NCBI GenBank assembly: GCA_013115135.1
Contig: JABANP010000337.1
Location: 1-56,789 of the forward strand
Reading direction: 5' to 3'
Length of the DNA stretch: 56,789 nt
Source: Perkinsus olseni
Lineage: Eukaryota > Perkinsozoa > Perkinsida > Perkinsidae
Below the pieces are notes generated by a model. It searched no databases. It was not told the origin of the DNA and saw nothing but the letters and a program-made list of their open reading frames with translations. The position numbers and the translations under genes were made by a program. This document shows, one piece after another, positions 1-11,575 of this stretch. Position 1 is the first letter of the stretch. Each line of letters starts with the position of its first letter.

Positions 1-1576
1 TACGAACACGACTTCAGGGGAGTCGAACGGATAGTCCGAGGAAAAACTTGAACCTGTGCATGATGACCTGGCAGGTGATCGCGGAAAGTCCGTGTTGATA
101 CTACCGCAACTTGAAGGACTCTCCTTCATAAAGGCTGCCCTTTGCACCGTGCATCGTCAGGCCGACTACTGCGACATTCTTCGAATGGCGGCTACCAGAT
201 GAAGCACCGCTGCTCTCTGATGAGCTCGATGGAGGCCACTCAGAGATCGATGGATCGAGATAAAGACCTTCAGAGAAAAACCGACTCACCGACTCAGCAG
301 CACGAGTGCCAAAGCTAAGGTGCTGCTGCTCATCACGGGTCGGCCATCAGTGTGCCCGATAGCACAAGGCTCTCAGCTCTCACCATCTGCAGCCCCTCGA
401 TCGTTGATCTCGTCGATTTCCCGCTCTAGTCGTCGTACGAAAGGAAGTGCCATATCCAAGCCACAATACTGTCGCCAACGCTATCGCCACTTTGTAAAGG
501 GTCAAGTGCCCTCCGGAGCCACCGTGCTCACTATAACCATGGGCCCCATCACCACTAGACTACACAAGGCCACGATCAAGAGGGAAACGACTAACTATAT
601 AACTGCGCCTCACGCAGTGTATCTGAATCGCACTGGAGCCTCCACCACGCACCGTTCTTCAAGCTGGTTACCCTACCAGTGGCTCCGACGAATTGAGTGA
701 ATTCAACTATTACTCCGGTCGTTAGGGAACAGCAGCAGCTAAGTGAGTTTTTATAGGGTGGAGAGTGCCACCCGCAATGGATAAGCTAGACAGACTAAAC
801 AACAATCAACAACAAGAGGCAGCCCCGTAGTAACCGCAAGGACACCAACAGGGCTTGCAAGAGATGCAGAAAATACGATTCTCCCTACTGACTTCAACAC
901 GCACTTTTACGGTCTCCCAGAGCCACCATTACAGCGACTGAGGGCCCACGCTTACGTGCCAACGACCGCGTTGAGGACCATGTCAACCGGGCTATTGCAA
1001 GGCCAAGATTTGAGATAGCTATCAACGAGTTGCAGGGTCAAAGTGAGAAGGGGAGCGTAGAGTAGACGGAGCGAATACAAACAGACATAAGGGCAGATAT
1101 GAAGGAAAACAAGAATAAGACATACCGAGATGGTAAATGCTGAGTAGCTCAGTGCCGAACCAGGCATATGGCTACTAGACAGACAGTGTTGGCGGCTCTT
1201 CAGCGGAATCAAACCGCGACTATAACCGAGACAGAGAACAGTAGTATTAGTAGTGAAAGTCTTGAAGGCGAAATAAGGCGGCTGATTAACAGCTGGGGAT
1301 AATGGCAATCTACGGTGTGTAATAATATAACCGTAGGGCTTACGTCGAAATACCTCTAGGGATACCTAACGCCTTTCAGACGAAAAAGAAACAACTAGTC
1401 GGCTCCCCCAGTCCACCCGTCGTAGCACGACCGAGGGACATAAAAAAGAGGGGAGATGGTCACAGGGAAATGACAGAAGAGAGCAGCTAGAACCACACTA
1501 TGCGCGGAAGCTGCTTCGAAAGCCAGTTGAATGATCATCATGACCAGCAGAACACACACACGTCACTCTGTTGATT
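1..1576. other. No recognisable gene
   Basis: I see no supported gene here. A minus-strand open stretch at 101-289 is serine-rich (EWPPSSSSESSGASSG) and could be a terminal exon of a gene running out of the window, but nothing identifies it. The minus-strand open stretch at 952-1308 has no domain and looks accidental. The end adjoining 1577 is probably the 3' untranslated region of the CCCH gene. Confidence 0.4.
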
Positions 1577-2488
1577 TTACACCTGTTGACAAGCAGCGGA
1601 GAGGGTCTCCTGTAGTAAAAGCTCCAGCTCCAACTCGTCTTCAGAAAGATGGCCAAACGACCCCAGCCACGGTACACACATGTCGTTAGCACCATTCACG
1701 ATGGGAACACTCGCGGCTAACGGCAGCGGATAGCCAGGAGAAGCAGCAGACCTCGGAATAACCGGAGGGGGCGGACTGCCGAGTAGGCCGTCCAAAGCAC
1801 CCTCACGACCAATATGGTCGACGGTAGTACTGCCGCTATAAGTAGACCCATCGAACGAGGAAGCGTCAGAGCTCGCCGGTGACAAGTAGCCCTTGTTTGG
1901 GCTGCAGGAAGGGTAACGAGCGGTACCCAAAATCGACGGCGAGGATGGAGGCTCGGACAGCAAACACTCCGACAAGAGATCACGATAGACTGCACCGTAA
2001 TCTTGAGGGGAGCCGGTAGGTGACTGAAGAGCACAGGGGGTGGCTATTTCGGACCTCCTGAGCGTCTCAAGCCTCTTCATGGCTGCCAGGTATTGCCTGT
2101 TCATAGGGGGTTTCACCGGACGCTCGCCCTTCTCAGTGGCACGAGCGTATGCCAAGGCCAACTTAGCACGCTTCTTCTTAGAAGGGCGCTGACGGGACTT
2201 GGCCTTTCGATTGGCTTTGCGTTCTTCGTCCGCAGGCAGCGCGCAGTCCATGTTGTGACACCTTTTACAGTCGGGCCCTTCACGACAGCCTCGAGAAGAA
2301 TTGGCAAACCAGCAGCCACGACCACAATAGGGAGAGTTACAGGTTCCAACAGACACAACACCGAGCACGACCTTGCCTTGGGCGGACATCATGGTAGGCA
2401 CCCTGACCGAGGGCGGTATATAGGGACTGAAGGGTTCCGCCAAGGGGTAAGCACCGAGGTTAGAGACTGAGAACTGTGTACAGCACAT
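1577..2488 (-). CDS. CCCH-type zinc-finger protein
   Basis: About 303 residues in one open exon; the first ATG is at 2488 (the frame is open further upstream but only from non-ATG codons). Near residues 50-82 lies a cysteine-rich block, with C50 and C55 followed by C59-x8-C68-x5-C74-x3-H78 and C82, i.e. a CCCH finger (WFANSSRGC, CKRCH), then a strongly basic stretch (ADEERKANRKAKSRQRPSKK, residues about 86-105). CCCH fingers of this kind usually bind single-stranded RNA and control mRNA stability or translation. The form 'GTC...WF...GC...C..CH' followed by a basic run is widespread in alveolates, where it is an expanded family of unknown targets. The C-terminal two thirds is low-complexity, rich in Ser, Pro and Gly, and ends in an acidic leucine-rich segment (ELELELLLQE). 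Target and localisation cannot be told from sequence. Confidence 0.82.
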   Translation of the reverse strand: MCCTQFSVSNLGAYPLAEPFSPYIPPSVRVPTMMSAQGKVVLGVVSVGTCNSPYCGRGCWFANSSRGCREGPDCKRCHNMDCALPADEERKANRKAKSRQRPSKKKRAKLALAYARATEKGERPVKPPMNRQYLAAMKRLETLRRSEIATPCALQSPTGSPQDYGAVYRDLLSECLLSEPPSSPSILGTARYPSCSPNKGYLSPASSDASSFDGSTYSGSTTVDHIGREGALDGLLGSPPPPVIPRSAASPGYPLPLAASVPIVNGANDMCVPWLGSFGHLSEDELELELLLQETLSAACQQV

Positions 2489-3699
2489 GTCAACAAGTAA
2501 ACCACAACTAACACAATCGACTCGCACAGAAATATCAGCTATACACGTTAAGCGCGCACTCAAGCACCTCGGTTCACCTCTCTAGTCCAGCGCGAACAAA
2601 GCACATAGCCTTTTTGAAAAGCTTGCTCACTGTGCCTTATACTCGTCCCCGACCAGAAGGAGGGCATTGGCCCCTTTGACTATGAGCTAGAGAGCCACTT
2701 AGCAGAGCGAGAATCCAGATCAGAAGATCACAACTTCTGACGTAGGGCGTGCGCTAGAAGCGTTCCTGGCGAAGCGAAGCGCTGCATGATTTGCAGTTTT
2801 AAAACGACCTTTTCAGCGCAACAACGGGGATATGGAAACTAATTCCAAGAGCATTTGTAGTGGTACGACGAGGCGTTGAGGATTCTCAAATAAATATGAT
2901 GATAAACGACGTGTGAATGGTATAGCAGTGGCGGAGTCAACCTTCTTTCTTTTTTCGGCCATTATCAGATCAGATGCGGGGTGGTAGTCAACGTTTAGAT
3001 CGTGGTGCTTGGGGCCCCTTAGCCAGGTAACTCGTACTTTGAATGACTACAAGGCCACCCGTCAAGGCCGTAGCCACTACATGGTCAGTGGGCCTGAAAA
3101 AAGATTCCTTCATGGGGCGAAGTGAAGACGCGAAGGCTCACTCAGAGTGTCCAGCTCGAACACAAACAGCCGCGATGGGATCCCCAGGCATGGGCTTGAC
3201 GGTCCCTCCTCCGCTGAAAGGCGCAGTTGTGGGGCGTTGGCACGAGGAAGGGCCTACCTCAGTATGCTCGCCTTCCGTCTCCGTACCGGCCGTGTTATGG
3301 GCCTATGTAGTTCACAATGGATTCGTACGTTGCCACCAGAGAAGAATGCCTGTCTGTGATGCTGGACTTCAGCGAAGAGGATGTGCTCCTATAAAAGAAA
3401 CTTAGAGCCTCTACACTATTCATAGCCTGCTGCTGCTGCTACCAGTCATAGTGCTCATATGTGACCTCAATGTCTTGGAGGCGTCAACAGCGGTATAGCT
3501 GTACCGTGCTATCAGGTACTGTGTCCACCGTACCAGGTCATCCGAAGTGTTGATGCCCTGCCATGATGAGCTCCAATCATCAATGAGGAAGAGCCGGGCT
3601 ACTGACCATCAAGAAGCCGTCCGTCCAACCCGTGAATGTCCATGGGGCGTAAGAGGATGTTTGCAACGCACTGCATGCTTGGCTGTTGTAACCCTGCCT
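2489..3699. other. Intergenic, nothing recognised
   Basis: No supported coding exon. Two overlapping plus-strand open stretches near 3043-3405 have no domain or low-complexity signature and are probably chance. The region upstream of 2488 presumably carries the promoter of the CCCH gene, but I see no recognisable core element. Confidence 0.35.
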
Positions 3700-5345
3700 A
3701 ACCTCGGGTCGCATGAACTTACACTGAGGAAGAAGAAGACAATAGTAGCAGACTAGCCTGCGCTCCTACTACCTGCAGGAGGGATCTGTTAGTGCCTGCC
3801 AAGTCACAGCGTCTAACATCCCAGCTGCCCGATGGAGGGCAGGTGACGTCGATCGCCAGAGCCAGTTGACACGCCAAGAAGACGTGCTGAGAGGGCATAA
3901 TTTCACTTCTAGAACGAAGGAGATGATCCAAACTCACATCGGGAGCCATCCTAGACCAGCAAAGATCGGTCACCCAGAACTTGGCCGGGGAGGCAGCGGT
4001 AGCCAGAGGATAGGGGCACGAGGTGGACATTACCCACACTGAGCCATTTTCTGATCAGAAGGCAGAGCGTGGGGCTTCTAACCCAACGATCCGGGTTCGA
4101 AACTCACGAGTTGCCACTGCGAAGATTTCTGGAGCTTCATCGCTCTCTGGCTCTACTGGAGCCCACTGCACTGCTAGCAAGGGCGACACTTCGCCGGAAC
4201 CCGAGCAGCTTAGTATGGATAAAGGCTTTCTTAGGACTTTCCTGAGAACCCAACCACAATGGTAAACATGCATTCGACAGCAAAGTGTTGCCATTGACCG
4301 AGTTAAGCGCGGAGGTAACGTCTGCGGAGGTCTACTAAGGAGTTGACGCTTCCGATATGCTAACCGCCTTTAAGGACCATCCGCGGCCAGACTCGACCTC
4401 ACCCGTCGCTGCCTTCAGCTTCCTCATCAACGCGGAAGATAGCGGCAGAACCGCTCTCAAGCCCGGCCAGAATCCAGATCTTGTCACGGTTGCGCATAGC
4501 ATGGATGCCGAGGCACTTCTTGGTCGGCCTGATCTCCGTATGAGCTCGTAGCTTGAGCATAGCCGCTTTCTCCAGACCGGACGGATGCAGTATCGAGTTT
4601 GGAACATCATAAAGTGCGGCATAACCAGCGCAGAATAGAACACAGAGGATACCTTAACGAGTCGTTCAACATACAGGCAGCGGCTGTAGGGCGGAATATA
4701 CTCACCGACTCTTGCCGAGGTCGCACTGAATTCAACCCAGTGGAAGTCAGCGACCTCACCGCCAACGATCAGACGTCGGACCTTCTGAACTCTGTCCTTC
4801 TCCAACGGCCACAACTGGTCAGAGACACCGAGCAACAGTCGACCGAGGGCCTCGCTGCTAGCCCAGCTACCTCAATGGTGGACTCAGTCCGAGAAGCCAA
4901 CGCCACGACCATCGGTCTCGTTCCGTAGGATGGTGATAGAGACATCAACTCTTGAGAACGCCCTGCCAAGTGCAGGTCATAGAGGGTCAGCGAAGGTCAC
5001 AGAATCCCTCACGAGAATCACCTCTCCTACCTGCATTGATGATCCACCCTTGACCATCAACCCACACCCCCTCCCCTGGACGTACTGCAGCCGTGTTAGG
5101 AGCGGACGGATCGGATACGCGTTCGAATACAACTTCGAGAGGCTCATCGCTGCACACCGCTTTAGTCGCCGCGCTTGCGATGTCTTCTGCTGTGATGTCC
5201 TAACAACATCGCCAATAACTTGGGCCACCGTCTCCGATGAAGTCTTCAGAGGCCAACTACGACCCCGAACAACCGGGACTGCTCACTTCAAATCCGCTGG
5301 TACCGCTGGTCCTCCACGAAGGAAAAAGATCCGGCGGGTGTACGA
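3700..5345 (-). CDS. WD40-like multi-exon protein (approximate limits)
   Basis: Several consecutive minus-strand exons can be read in changing frames. One (about 5190-5039) reads DITAEDIASAATKAV... and ends at GQGWIINA before a GT donor. Another (about 4842-4780) contains LLLGVSDQLWPLEKDR. A third (about 4648-4435) contains ILHPSGLEKAAMLKLRAH and ends with KIWILAGLESGSAAIFRV. Exons around 4250-4107 (LLAVQWAPVEPESDE, EIFAVAT) and 4030-3940 (PLATAASPAKFWVTDL) have the small-residue/W-D spacing of WD40 blades. The intron beginning at 4107 opens GTGAGTTTCGAACCC, a tRNA B-box-like motif. WD40 proteins are scaffolds, so the exact role is open. The gene follows the AT-hook/zinc-ribbon exons on the same strand and could be their continuation; AT-hook plus WD40 would recall TFIIIC-type subunits, which is only a guess. 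Both ends are uncertain. Confidence 0.45.
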
Positions 5346-5387
5346 AGGGCTCCGGCTAAGGCAGCGAAGGGGCTTTCTCTGAATTGT

Positions 5388-6536
5388 TCAGCAACCACGA
5401 CGACTTACCAGTTTCGGACGAGCACTCCTGAGAGCCGTCCAATACCGAGATGTCATGGACTTGGGGATTATTGGGGCGCCGCAGTTGGCACAGACCTTCC
5501 TCGCTGATGGTTGCAGGGAATTGCATGCATCGCAAGGCTGAACACAGTGCGTGGGCGAAATGCTTTTGCCAGATGCTAACCAACCCGATAGCCAGGCGGC
5601 GCCGACTCCTTTCCTTTGACGACCAGTGCACCACCAGGCTCCCCGATAGGAGGAACAACTGCCAAGGGGCTTACTGAAAGGTCGCCGATGACAGCTGGCT
5701 GAGACAGAAGGGCAATAACCAATGCTAAGAGTTAATAGTAGAACCATTCTCACCACGGATGATTCACGCCTCCTTTTGGTCGTTCCTTTGGGCGTCATCT
5801 CATGACCACATTCAGTACACTGCATTTGACGGCATGGGTTTATGGTACCGCATTCGGAACAAGCCTGGACTACAGCTTAAGTGACTGGGGAGGACGCAAT
5901 TGAACCACCTTTTTTCCAGCACCAACGCCCTTCCTCTCTCGGCCCCGACCTGTCCCTTTCTTGGCTCCCTTCGGTCGACCACGTTTTTTCGGAAGGGGTA
6001 CTTCTAGAGACTCGTCTAGCATCTCGGCAGGGAGAGGCGATTGGCCTTGGGTTGGGTTATTGAGTTGAGCGAATGCAGCGAGAGTAGCCGCCTGAAGCAA
6101 ATATAGTCAACCCCTAGAAATATCGCACCCAAGAATCGAACGCACTGCCATGCGCAAGATAACTCGAACTTTTACCATCAGACCAATCGTCCTATACTAC
6201 TCCTGCGATGAGTGACCCATGAGCGCGTGAACAGAAGAACGAACGTGGAAAACGCGTATGTCGATGCTAATTCGAGTGTTAAACCTTGAACACCTCTCGG
6301 AGCTTGACTGTGAAGAGGTCTTGGTATGACTTTCGACGACGCCCATCACAACCCATCAGTACCTCTAGTCCCGGACCGGCTGCCACCCCTTCCAACCCTC
6401 CAAGACCTTCCACAGCGGATCCCAGAAGGCCCCCCATTTGTTCCGGACTGAATGCAACAGTGGCCTGCTCTTGCTGCTGACCTCCCATATCCGGGATGCT
6501 AACTCCGGCTCCTTCAGCAGGCGGAGGAGATGACAT
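5388..6536 (-). CDS. AT-hook and zinc-ribbon protein
   Basis: The gene probably starts at the ATG at 6536 (MSSPPPAEGAG). Exon 1 ends ...REVFK at 6285. A GT...AG intron of 193 nt (6284-6092) follows, and exon 2 (AATLAAFAQLNNP...) carries the AT-hook KKRGRPKGAKK, a minor-groove DNA-binding motif, with a second basic patch (GTGRGRERK). A short intron (about 5908-5865) joins it to an exon with paired CxxC knuckles: ACSECG, CTECGHEM, then a possible intron and CDAC...VCANCG near 5500. AT-hook plus zinc knuckles suggests a nuclear chromatin or transcription protein. The splice structure after residue about 120 is unclear and the gene may run on into the WD40-like exons downstream. The first intron contains a tRNA-like stretch. 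Identity beyond the motifs is unknown. Confidence 0.6.
6128..6205 (-). other. tRNA-like sequence inside intron 1 of AT-hook gene
   Basis: Read on the minus strand, the 193-nt intron contains an A-box-like block (TGGTCTGATGG) and about 35 nt later a B-box-like block (GCGTTCGATTC), the spacing of a tRNA gene. The T-stem and acceptor stem do not pair well, so it is not a functional tRNA. It could be a decayed tRNA-derived element that makes up part of the intron. Confidence 0.35.
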
Positions 6537-6740
6537 CGTAACAAGAACCCTGCTGAGACCACGGCGTCGCCTCCGCCACTCACAACTTCGGCTGGGATGA
6601 CCGGGTTGGCCACATCTTGTCGACACTGGCTGTCAAGGAGGCCACCAATATCGCTCGACCATCGGAAGGCCTGCTGCCCGGGTCGCATACAGGACCCCGA
6701 ACCTCCCCCGAATGATGACTCACCGCAACAGACTCACCGC

Positions 6741-8625
6741 CTAGACACTACCATTAGAAAAGAATCTATCAATTTCATTCAACATGATCTGCATCATAGT
6801 TTCTACACCGGCATCGGGAACCAAGTTGCGCAGGTGAACGCCGGTTGACGGCCGTCCTGCATGGCTAGCGGCATTGGTGTATCCCTCTAGGAAATCCACG
6901 CACTGCTCTCTATCGCAGGAGGCGTTCCCGAGGTGAGGATCCTGTGCAAAACTGAATGATTTGCCATCGACGGGCCGCACACCGCACGGGTAGAAAGATC
7001 GATGCCAATGCAGGCCATCCCGACTGGCTTCGGGTATCGGCAGGAGTACATCCCATTGCAATGGAAGCAGCTTCAGCCGATGCTTCGGAAAATTATCCTG
7101 AAGCTCAGCGACCACCCTACCTAAGGCCTCATTGTACTGCAGTATTTGGTGATACGAGTAGGACACCATGAACATGGGCCTGTCCGGCAACGCGCCATTA
7201 CGATTCAGAAAGTGATACGGCGATGTTGGCTTTACTAAAACGAATGCATCCGGGAAGTTGGTGAGCAGCATCACCAGCGCATGCCTCACCAACTCACTGT
7301 ACACTCTAGGACTCACCTTGCTACTCGTGTGGAAGTTCTCACCGAAGAAGATGACGTTGGGGGAGCTTAGGCGAAGGTCCATGATAACCTCCTCAATGAA
7401 AGGAAGAAGGGTAGCTGATCCGTCTGCACACACCAACCATCCCTTCATGATGCTGATAGGAACCGTAGTAGCGACGATAGGCGATCGTCCATTTCGAGCT
7501 TCTCTGCGTCATATCACACCCATCCCCGTCAGTGCTATCAGGATCCCCGTAAAACAGGGTTTGCAGGTTATGGCCGCATGCTTTGGGACGATGGTCCGGG
7601 TTGGGGTCCTCTAACAAGTGATCTAAGTAGTCCTCCATTGTGCTGTCCCCGACTAGGGCCATACTGATGCCGTGGCGTGCTAGGACTTGGCGATGGTCCA
7701 GACGACGATAACCCCGTCGAGACAGGAAGACGTAGTTGTACCGGGGGTCCAGGTCCTCGCTCCCTCCCTGGTCGGAGTTCTCACAGTACTTGCGTAGACT
7801 AGGCCACAGGTGTCGATGGACCCAGATGCCGTTGATGTCAGCTTCGCAATCGAAGAGAGGAGTGCCAAGATCATCACCAAGGTCCACCCTGATGAGTCCA
7901 GGGCTGAGGAGGAAGTCCCCCATGGTCTTCCGATTCATCGGCCAGACATCTTGCAACTCCTCATTGCTGTGGAAATGCAGCCAGCAGTCTGTGTTGAAGG
8001 TTCCCGGCACCTTCATGGCTCGCGGATAGAGGCGGTTGAATCCGTAGAGGTAGCCAACGTAGACACCGACGAAGTATCTTCCAGTCAGCAACGCCCTCAA
8101 AGACAGACTGTAGGAACAAAATCGGCCATCAGAACTCAGATTGCCAGTAGAAGTGACCGCGGCCTGGGCGGTGGAGCCTCGCAGTAATAGTATCAGTTCA
8201 TCGTGGCACACGAGCTGCCTGATTGGATCGTTCCAGAGCCTCCTTGGTGGACCAACGACCTCAACTGTGATGGCGGAGCTGTTAGTCGTGATGTTCACAA
8301 CCTTGAGAGAGGCAACTTCACGGTGATGGTCTTCCCAGTCTTCGTTGACACTTGAATTGAACCTAACCTTCCTCGGTTGGTATTCTCTCGGGCGTGGTAG
8401 AGAGCAGTAGGTTTGACTTAGTGGCAAACGGCAGTAGGGCGCCACCGATGATGCTGCCAGTCCGGGTAGAACACAGGTATCGTTACCAATAGGAGCCCAC
8501 TCAAGGGCCACTCTAGCTCCTGGGCCTTCCTTAAGATCGGCATGCTTAGTTGGCATCCCTTCACCATCGATGAGTCGGACCGGAAGCGAGATCGCACATC
8601 CAAGGATCACCCGCTTAAAGCGCAT
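6741..8625 (-). CDS. NXPE-like secreted SGNH/PC-esterase family protein
   Basis: Two exons, 8625-7476 and 7423-6741, are joined by a 52-nt GT...AG intron that restores the frame (reading ...TIAYHGSATLLPF). The product is about 610 residues. The first ATG (8625) opens a hydrophobic N-terminus (MRFKRVILGCAISLPV), a likely signal peptide or anchor. The first half holds a beta-rich domain with several NxS/T sequons. The second half is an SGNH fold: GDSTMEDYLDHLL with nucleophile Ser about 328, and DGLHWH with the D519-x-x-H522 pair near the C-terminus. This matches the NXPE C-terminal/PC-esterase superfamily, whose plant and fungal relatives move acetyl groups on glycans. Substrate is unknown. 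A secreted or Golgi-lumen role in glycan modification is inferred. Confidence 0.75.
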
Positions 8626-9078
8626 GATCAAACGGAAGTGAACTCGTGACGCGTCGAATCGTCACGCGCCACAAAACTAAACGTCTGGATATGACAGCGC
8701 AGTTCGACTTTAGCCCAGGGAAAGGTTTCAACCTCTCGTCCACGAGGCCGACGTTGCAAGAGCCGCTACAGATCGCAAGCTCGCGTCAGAGCAAGTGTTC
8801 GCGTACCGACCTCGGTGGCAGCACGCATGCACAAGAGAGAGTCTCGTCGTGAAGCTGACTAACATACTGTCGAGCATCAATGATTCTTGGAACGTTATGA
8901 TACCATTATTCCACCTTGCCGTGGGTTGGAAGGGTCTCGACAGGACCTGATTCAGAGGGACTACGATTGTCGTAAGGGGCGATCGGCGTTCACTGATAGA
9001 GCTTGTTCGACGGTGAGCCGCTCGGCTGTAACTGTGAGACGGTCGAAAACGCCCTCAGTTGACATTTGATTATAACTC
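8626..9078. other. Divergent intergenic spacer
   Basis: Lies between the start of the minus-strand NXPE-like gene and the start of the plus-strand DHHC gene, so it should hold both promoters. I see no TATA-like element that I would call and no coding exon. Confidence 0.4.
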
Positions 9079-11575
9079 ATGCCGTCAACAGATGGCTACG
9101 TTGCCTGCTTGCAGGACCCTCAAGTCACACGAACAACCGTTATCAAACCTACCAGGCAGGTCTCCCAAGAGTCCGAGCTGCTCGAGGCCTCTGGAAGGGA
9201 GCTGGTGGGCGATGACAGGTATCTAGTGTGGACGCAAGCAACTTTCGAGTCGTTAATAGGCCGTGGGAAATACGTTACCACGCGGAGAGTACAATACTCC
9301 GATATACTGACATCAATGGTTGCCTTCAGACTGCGAGTCGGTGAAGGTTTGTTATCAACAGTAGGCGTACAGCTGTACAAGCTATGGCCTGGCAAGAACC
9401 GTAAACTCCTCATTCCACGTCATCCGGCCCATTCTCGTTGGTAGGCTTCTACTTCGGCGGCGGGATCATGCTGGGCCCTCGCGACGACCTCGGATTCAAC
9501 ATTTGCCTTTGGACCTTCGTCCTGGTGAGTCCCCACCGCCTCAGTTCCGTTGATGTCGGCCTGGCGGGTAGTGAAGCATCTCCGATGTGATATATCCTAT
9601 TTCGATGTTAAAAGATTCCCCACTGCAGCCAACTTCGCGCTCGCTGTCATAGCCCGGGGATTTTCCCGTTTTTGTATCAAAAGAAATCCAAGACTTCAGA
9701 TACCAGCATCCGTGTACTTCTTTGCTGTCGCACCATCGCTGTGGGAGGATGATGACAGAGGCTATGGAGATTTCGTTGTAGCGAAGGGAGCCTCTACTGG
9801 GTCGCGCCCTAGGAAAGGCCTTGCCGAATTCAGAATCGTTTTAAAGGATGAGAATCCGCTGTTGTCATCTTAGGTCCTTCTCAACCTAGTACTCCTTATC
9901 CTCACCTGTACGATGTTTCTTATGACATCGATGACGGATCCTGGCATCATACCAAGGAGGGAGATACAGGTCACTACAGGGTTTGCTGGAAGGGTCCCAC
10001 ACACATGGAAATATGGGAATAAGCAAAGAGTTTTCGAGTATTAGCGCAGCTGTCAATTGTGATCTCGTTTACTGCTGAAGTCTATTTGCCGCCGACGTTT
10101 ATGTGCACGTGCGAGTTATTATAACTATTATTAGTACGGTTATTTGCAATCTCAGAAATGCAAATTCGGAGCAAGTCATGGCATCCACGTACGACTAGAA
10201 CTCATCGAAGCAAAGTGGAGTCCACGCTTCTCTGTGCTTCGCCCTTAAATTGGGTACGTTGCTGGATAGGAGCCCTCGCGATTTGATGTCGATCCGCATC
10301 AAAGCAGCCGAGCGACTGTCAAGCCGGCCTCTACCGATACACCTAAGTCAGGAAACTCGGAGCAATCCTTTGGCAAGTTCCATCTCACATCCAGTGCCAA
10401 AGTGAGGAAATGTCGGACTTGGGGCCGCGGAGTCGGTGGTGCTCCGTTGTTGGTGATGGCAGTTGGTGGATGATACACACAGTCTAAGCTTCACCTGCTT
10501 GCATAACGCTGCTCACCGTGCTGCGCGGCCTTTAGCTCCAACGGAGATGGCAATCTGTGGGGTTATGCAGTGGCCCTGTGGTGACTGGTATCCCCTCAGA
10601 TAGCGTCGTCGACCTCAGCCGCCACACGGGAGCGACTCGGTCTTAGTCCGCGATCGTATGAGGATCTAATTTACATGCGCAACGACACGGGGTTGTTGGA
10701 CTTCCAAGGGCAAATTCCTCCAGAAGAACTCACGGAGGAACAGCTTGATGAAGGGTAATAAGCATCCCAGTGAGCCCGGTGGAGAGTCAAGGAGATTTCC
10801 GTTCTAAAACTCAGTTACAAATGGTGCCGAACATGTCGCGTTGTCCGACCGCCGAGAGCTTCTCACTGTGCTGACTGCAACAACTGCGTGCTGCAGTTCG
10901 ATCATCATTGCCCCTTCGTCGGCAACTGCATTGGCCAGCGAAACTATCTGTACGTTGTCTGGTCTGTCACGCGTACAGCACTGCCGAGTGCAGGTACTTC
11001 AGCATGTTCATCTACGCGTCTCTCTGCCTTGGTGGTTCTGTGATGGTTGGTGTGGCCCTCTGGATGTCAGGGCAACGGAGTGCAACAACATCGCTTTCGG
11101 ACAATACAGTCACCGTAAGGCGGACCGAAGAGCCCAGTATACTTTGACTTGCCATCTATGCCATTATTTCCGTGTGTTGAATAGCACGGGCCATCCTCCT
11201 CTCAGTTCCTCGTTACATTAGTGTCCATTCCAACAGCAGTCGTCATGCTACTCGGTGTCATTCTAGGATGCTATCACACGTGAGCCTGTCTCGGTCTCGG
11301 CCACCTGCGTGCACTCGTGTGCTCTAGGTGGCTAGCGTATACGGGCTACACCACCAAAGAATATCTCACTGGTCGACGCTCGCATGACACAGGCAACCGT
11401 CTTAGCACTCTGGGTTCACGAGGACCGAGCCTATTACCGGACCTAACGCAAGAGGTAGGCAGCCGTCTTGGTCTCGAGCTCTGACAAGATTGTTGTACAG
11501 GTGCGCTTCAGTTGCGGCGTTTCGGGACTCCCCGAGCGATCTTCTTCCCTTGAGGAGATGCAAGAACGGCTGTGA
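9079..11575 (+). CDS. DHHC palmitoyltransferase
   Basis: A multi-exon integral-membrane S-acyltransferase. Exon 1 (ATG 9079) ends WPGKN(R) at 9400. A 44-nt intron (9401-9444) leads to [18 protein letters not shown] and the first membrane helix (exon 9445-9524). After a 349-nt intron, exon 3 (from 9874) gives helix 2 and the family motif TDPGIIPRR. An exon near 10675 encodes [14 protein letters not shown]. The catalytic exon near 10822-10950 has the cysteine-rich domain ([12 protein letters not shown]) and the DHHC active site [17 protein letters not shown]. Helices 3 and 4 follow ([25 protein letters not shown]), then the TTxE-type motif [14 protein letters not shown] enzymes attach palmitate to cysteines of membrane proteins at Golgi or plasma membrane. 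The stop near 11575 ([11 protein letters not shown]) is a best guess. Confidence 0.85.

Noticed and set aside
4041..4130. Possible tRNA-Arg (a CTTCTAA anticodon-like loop followed by GGGTTCGAA)
   Set aside because: No acceptor stem and a poor T-stem; the region reads better as an intron of the minus-strand WD40-like gene.
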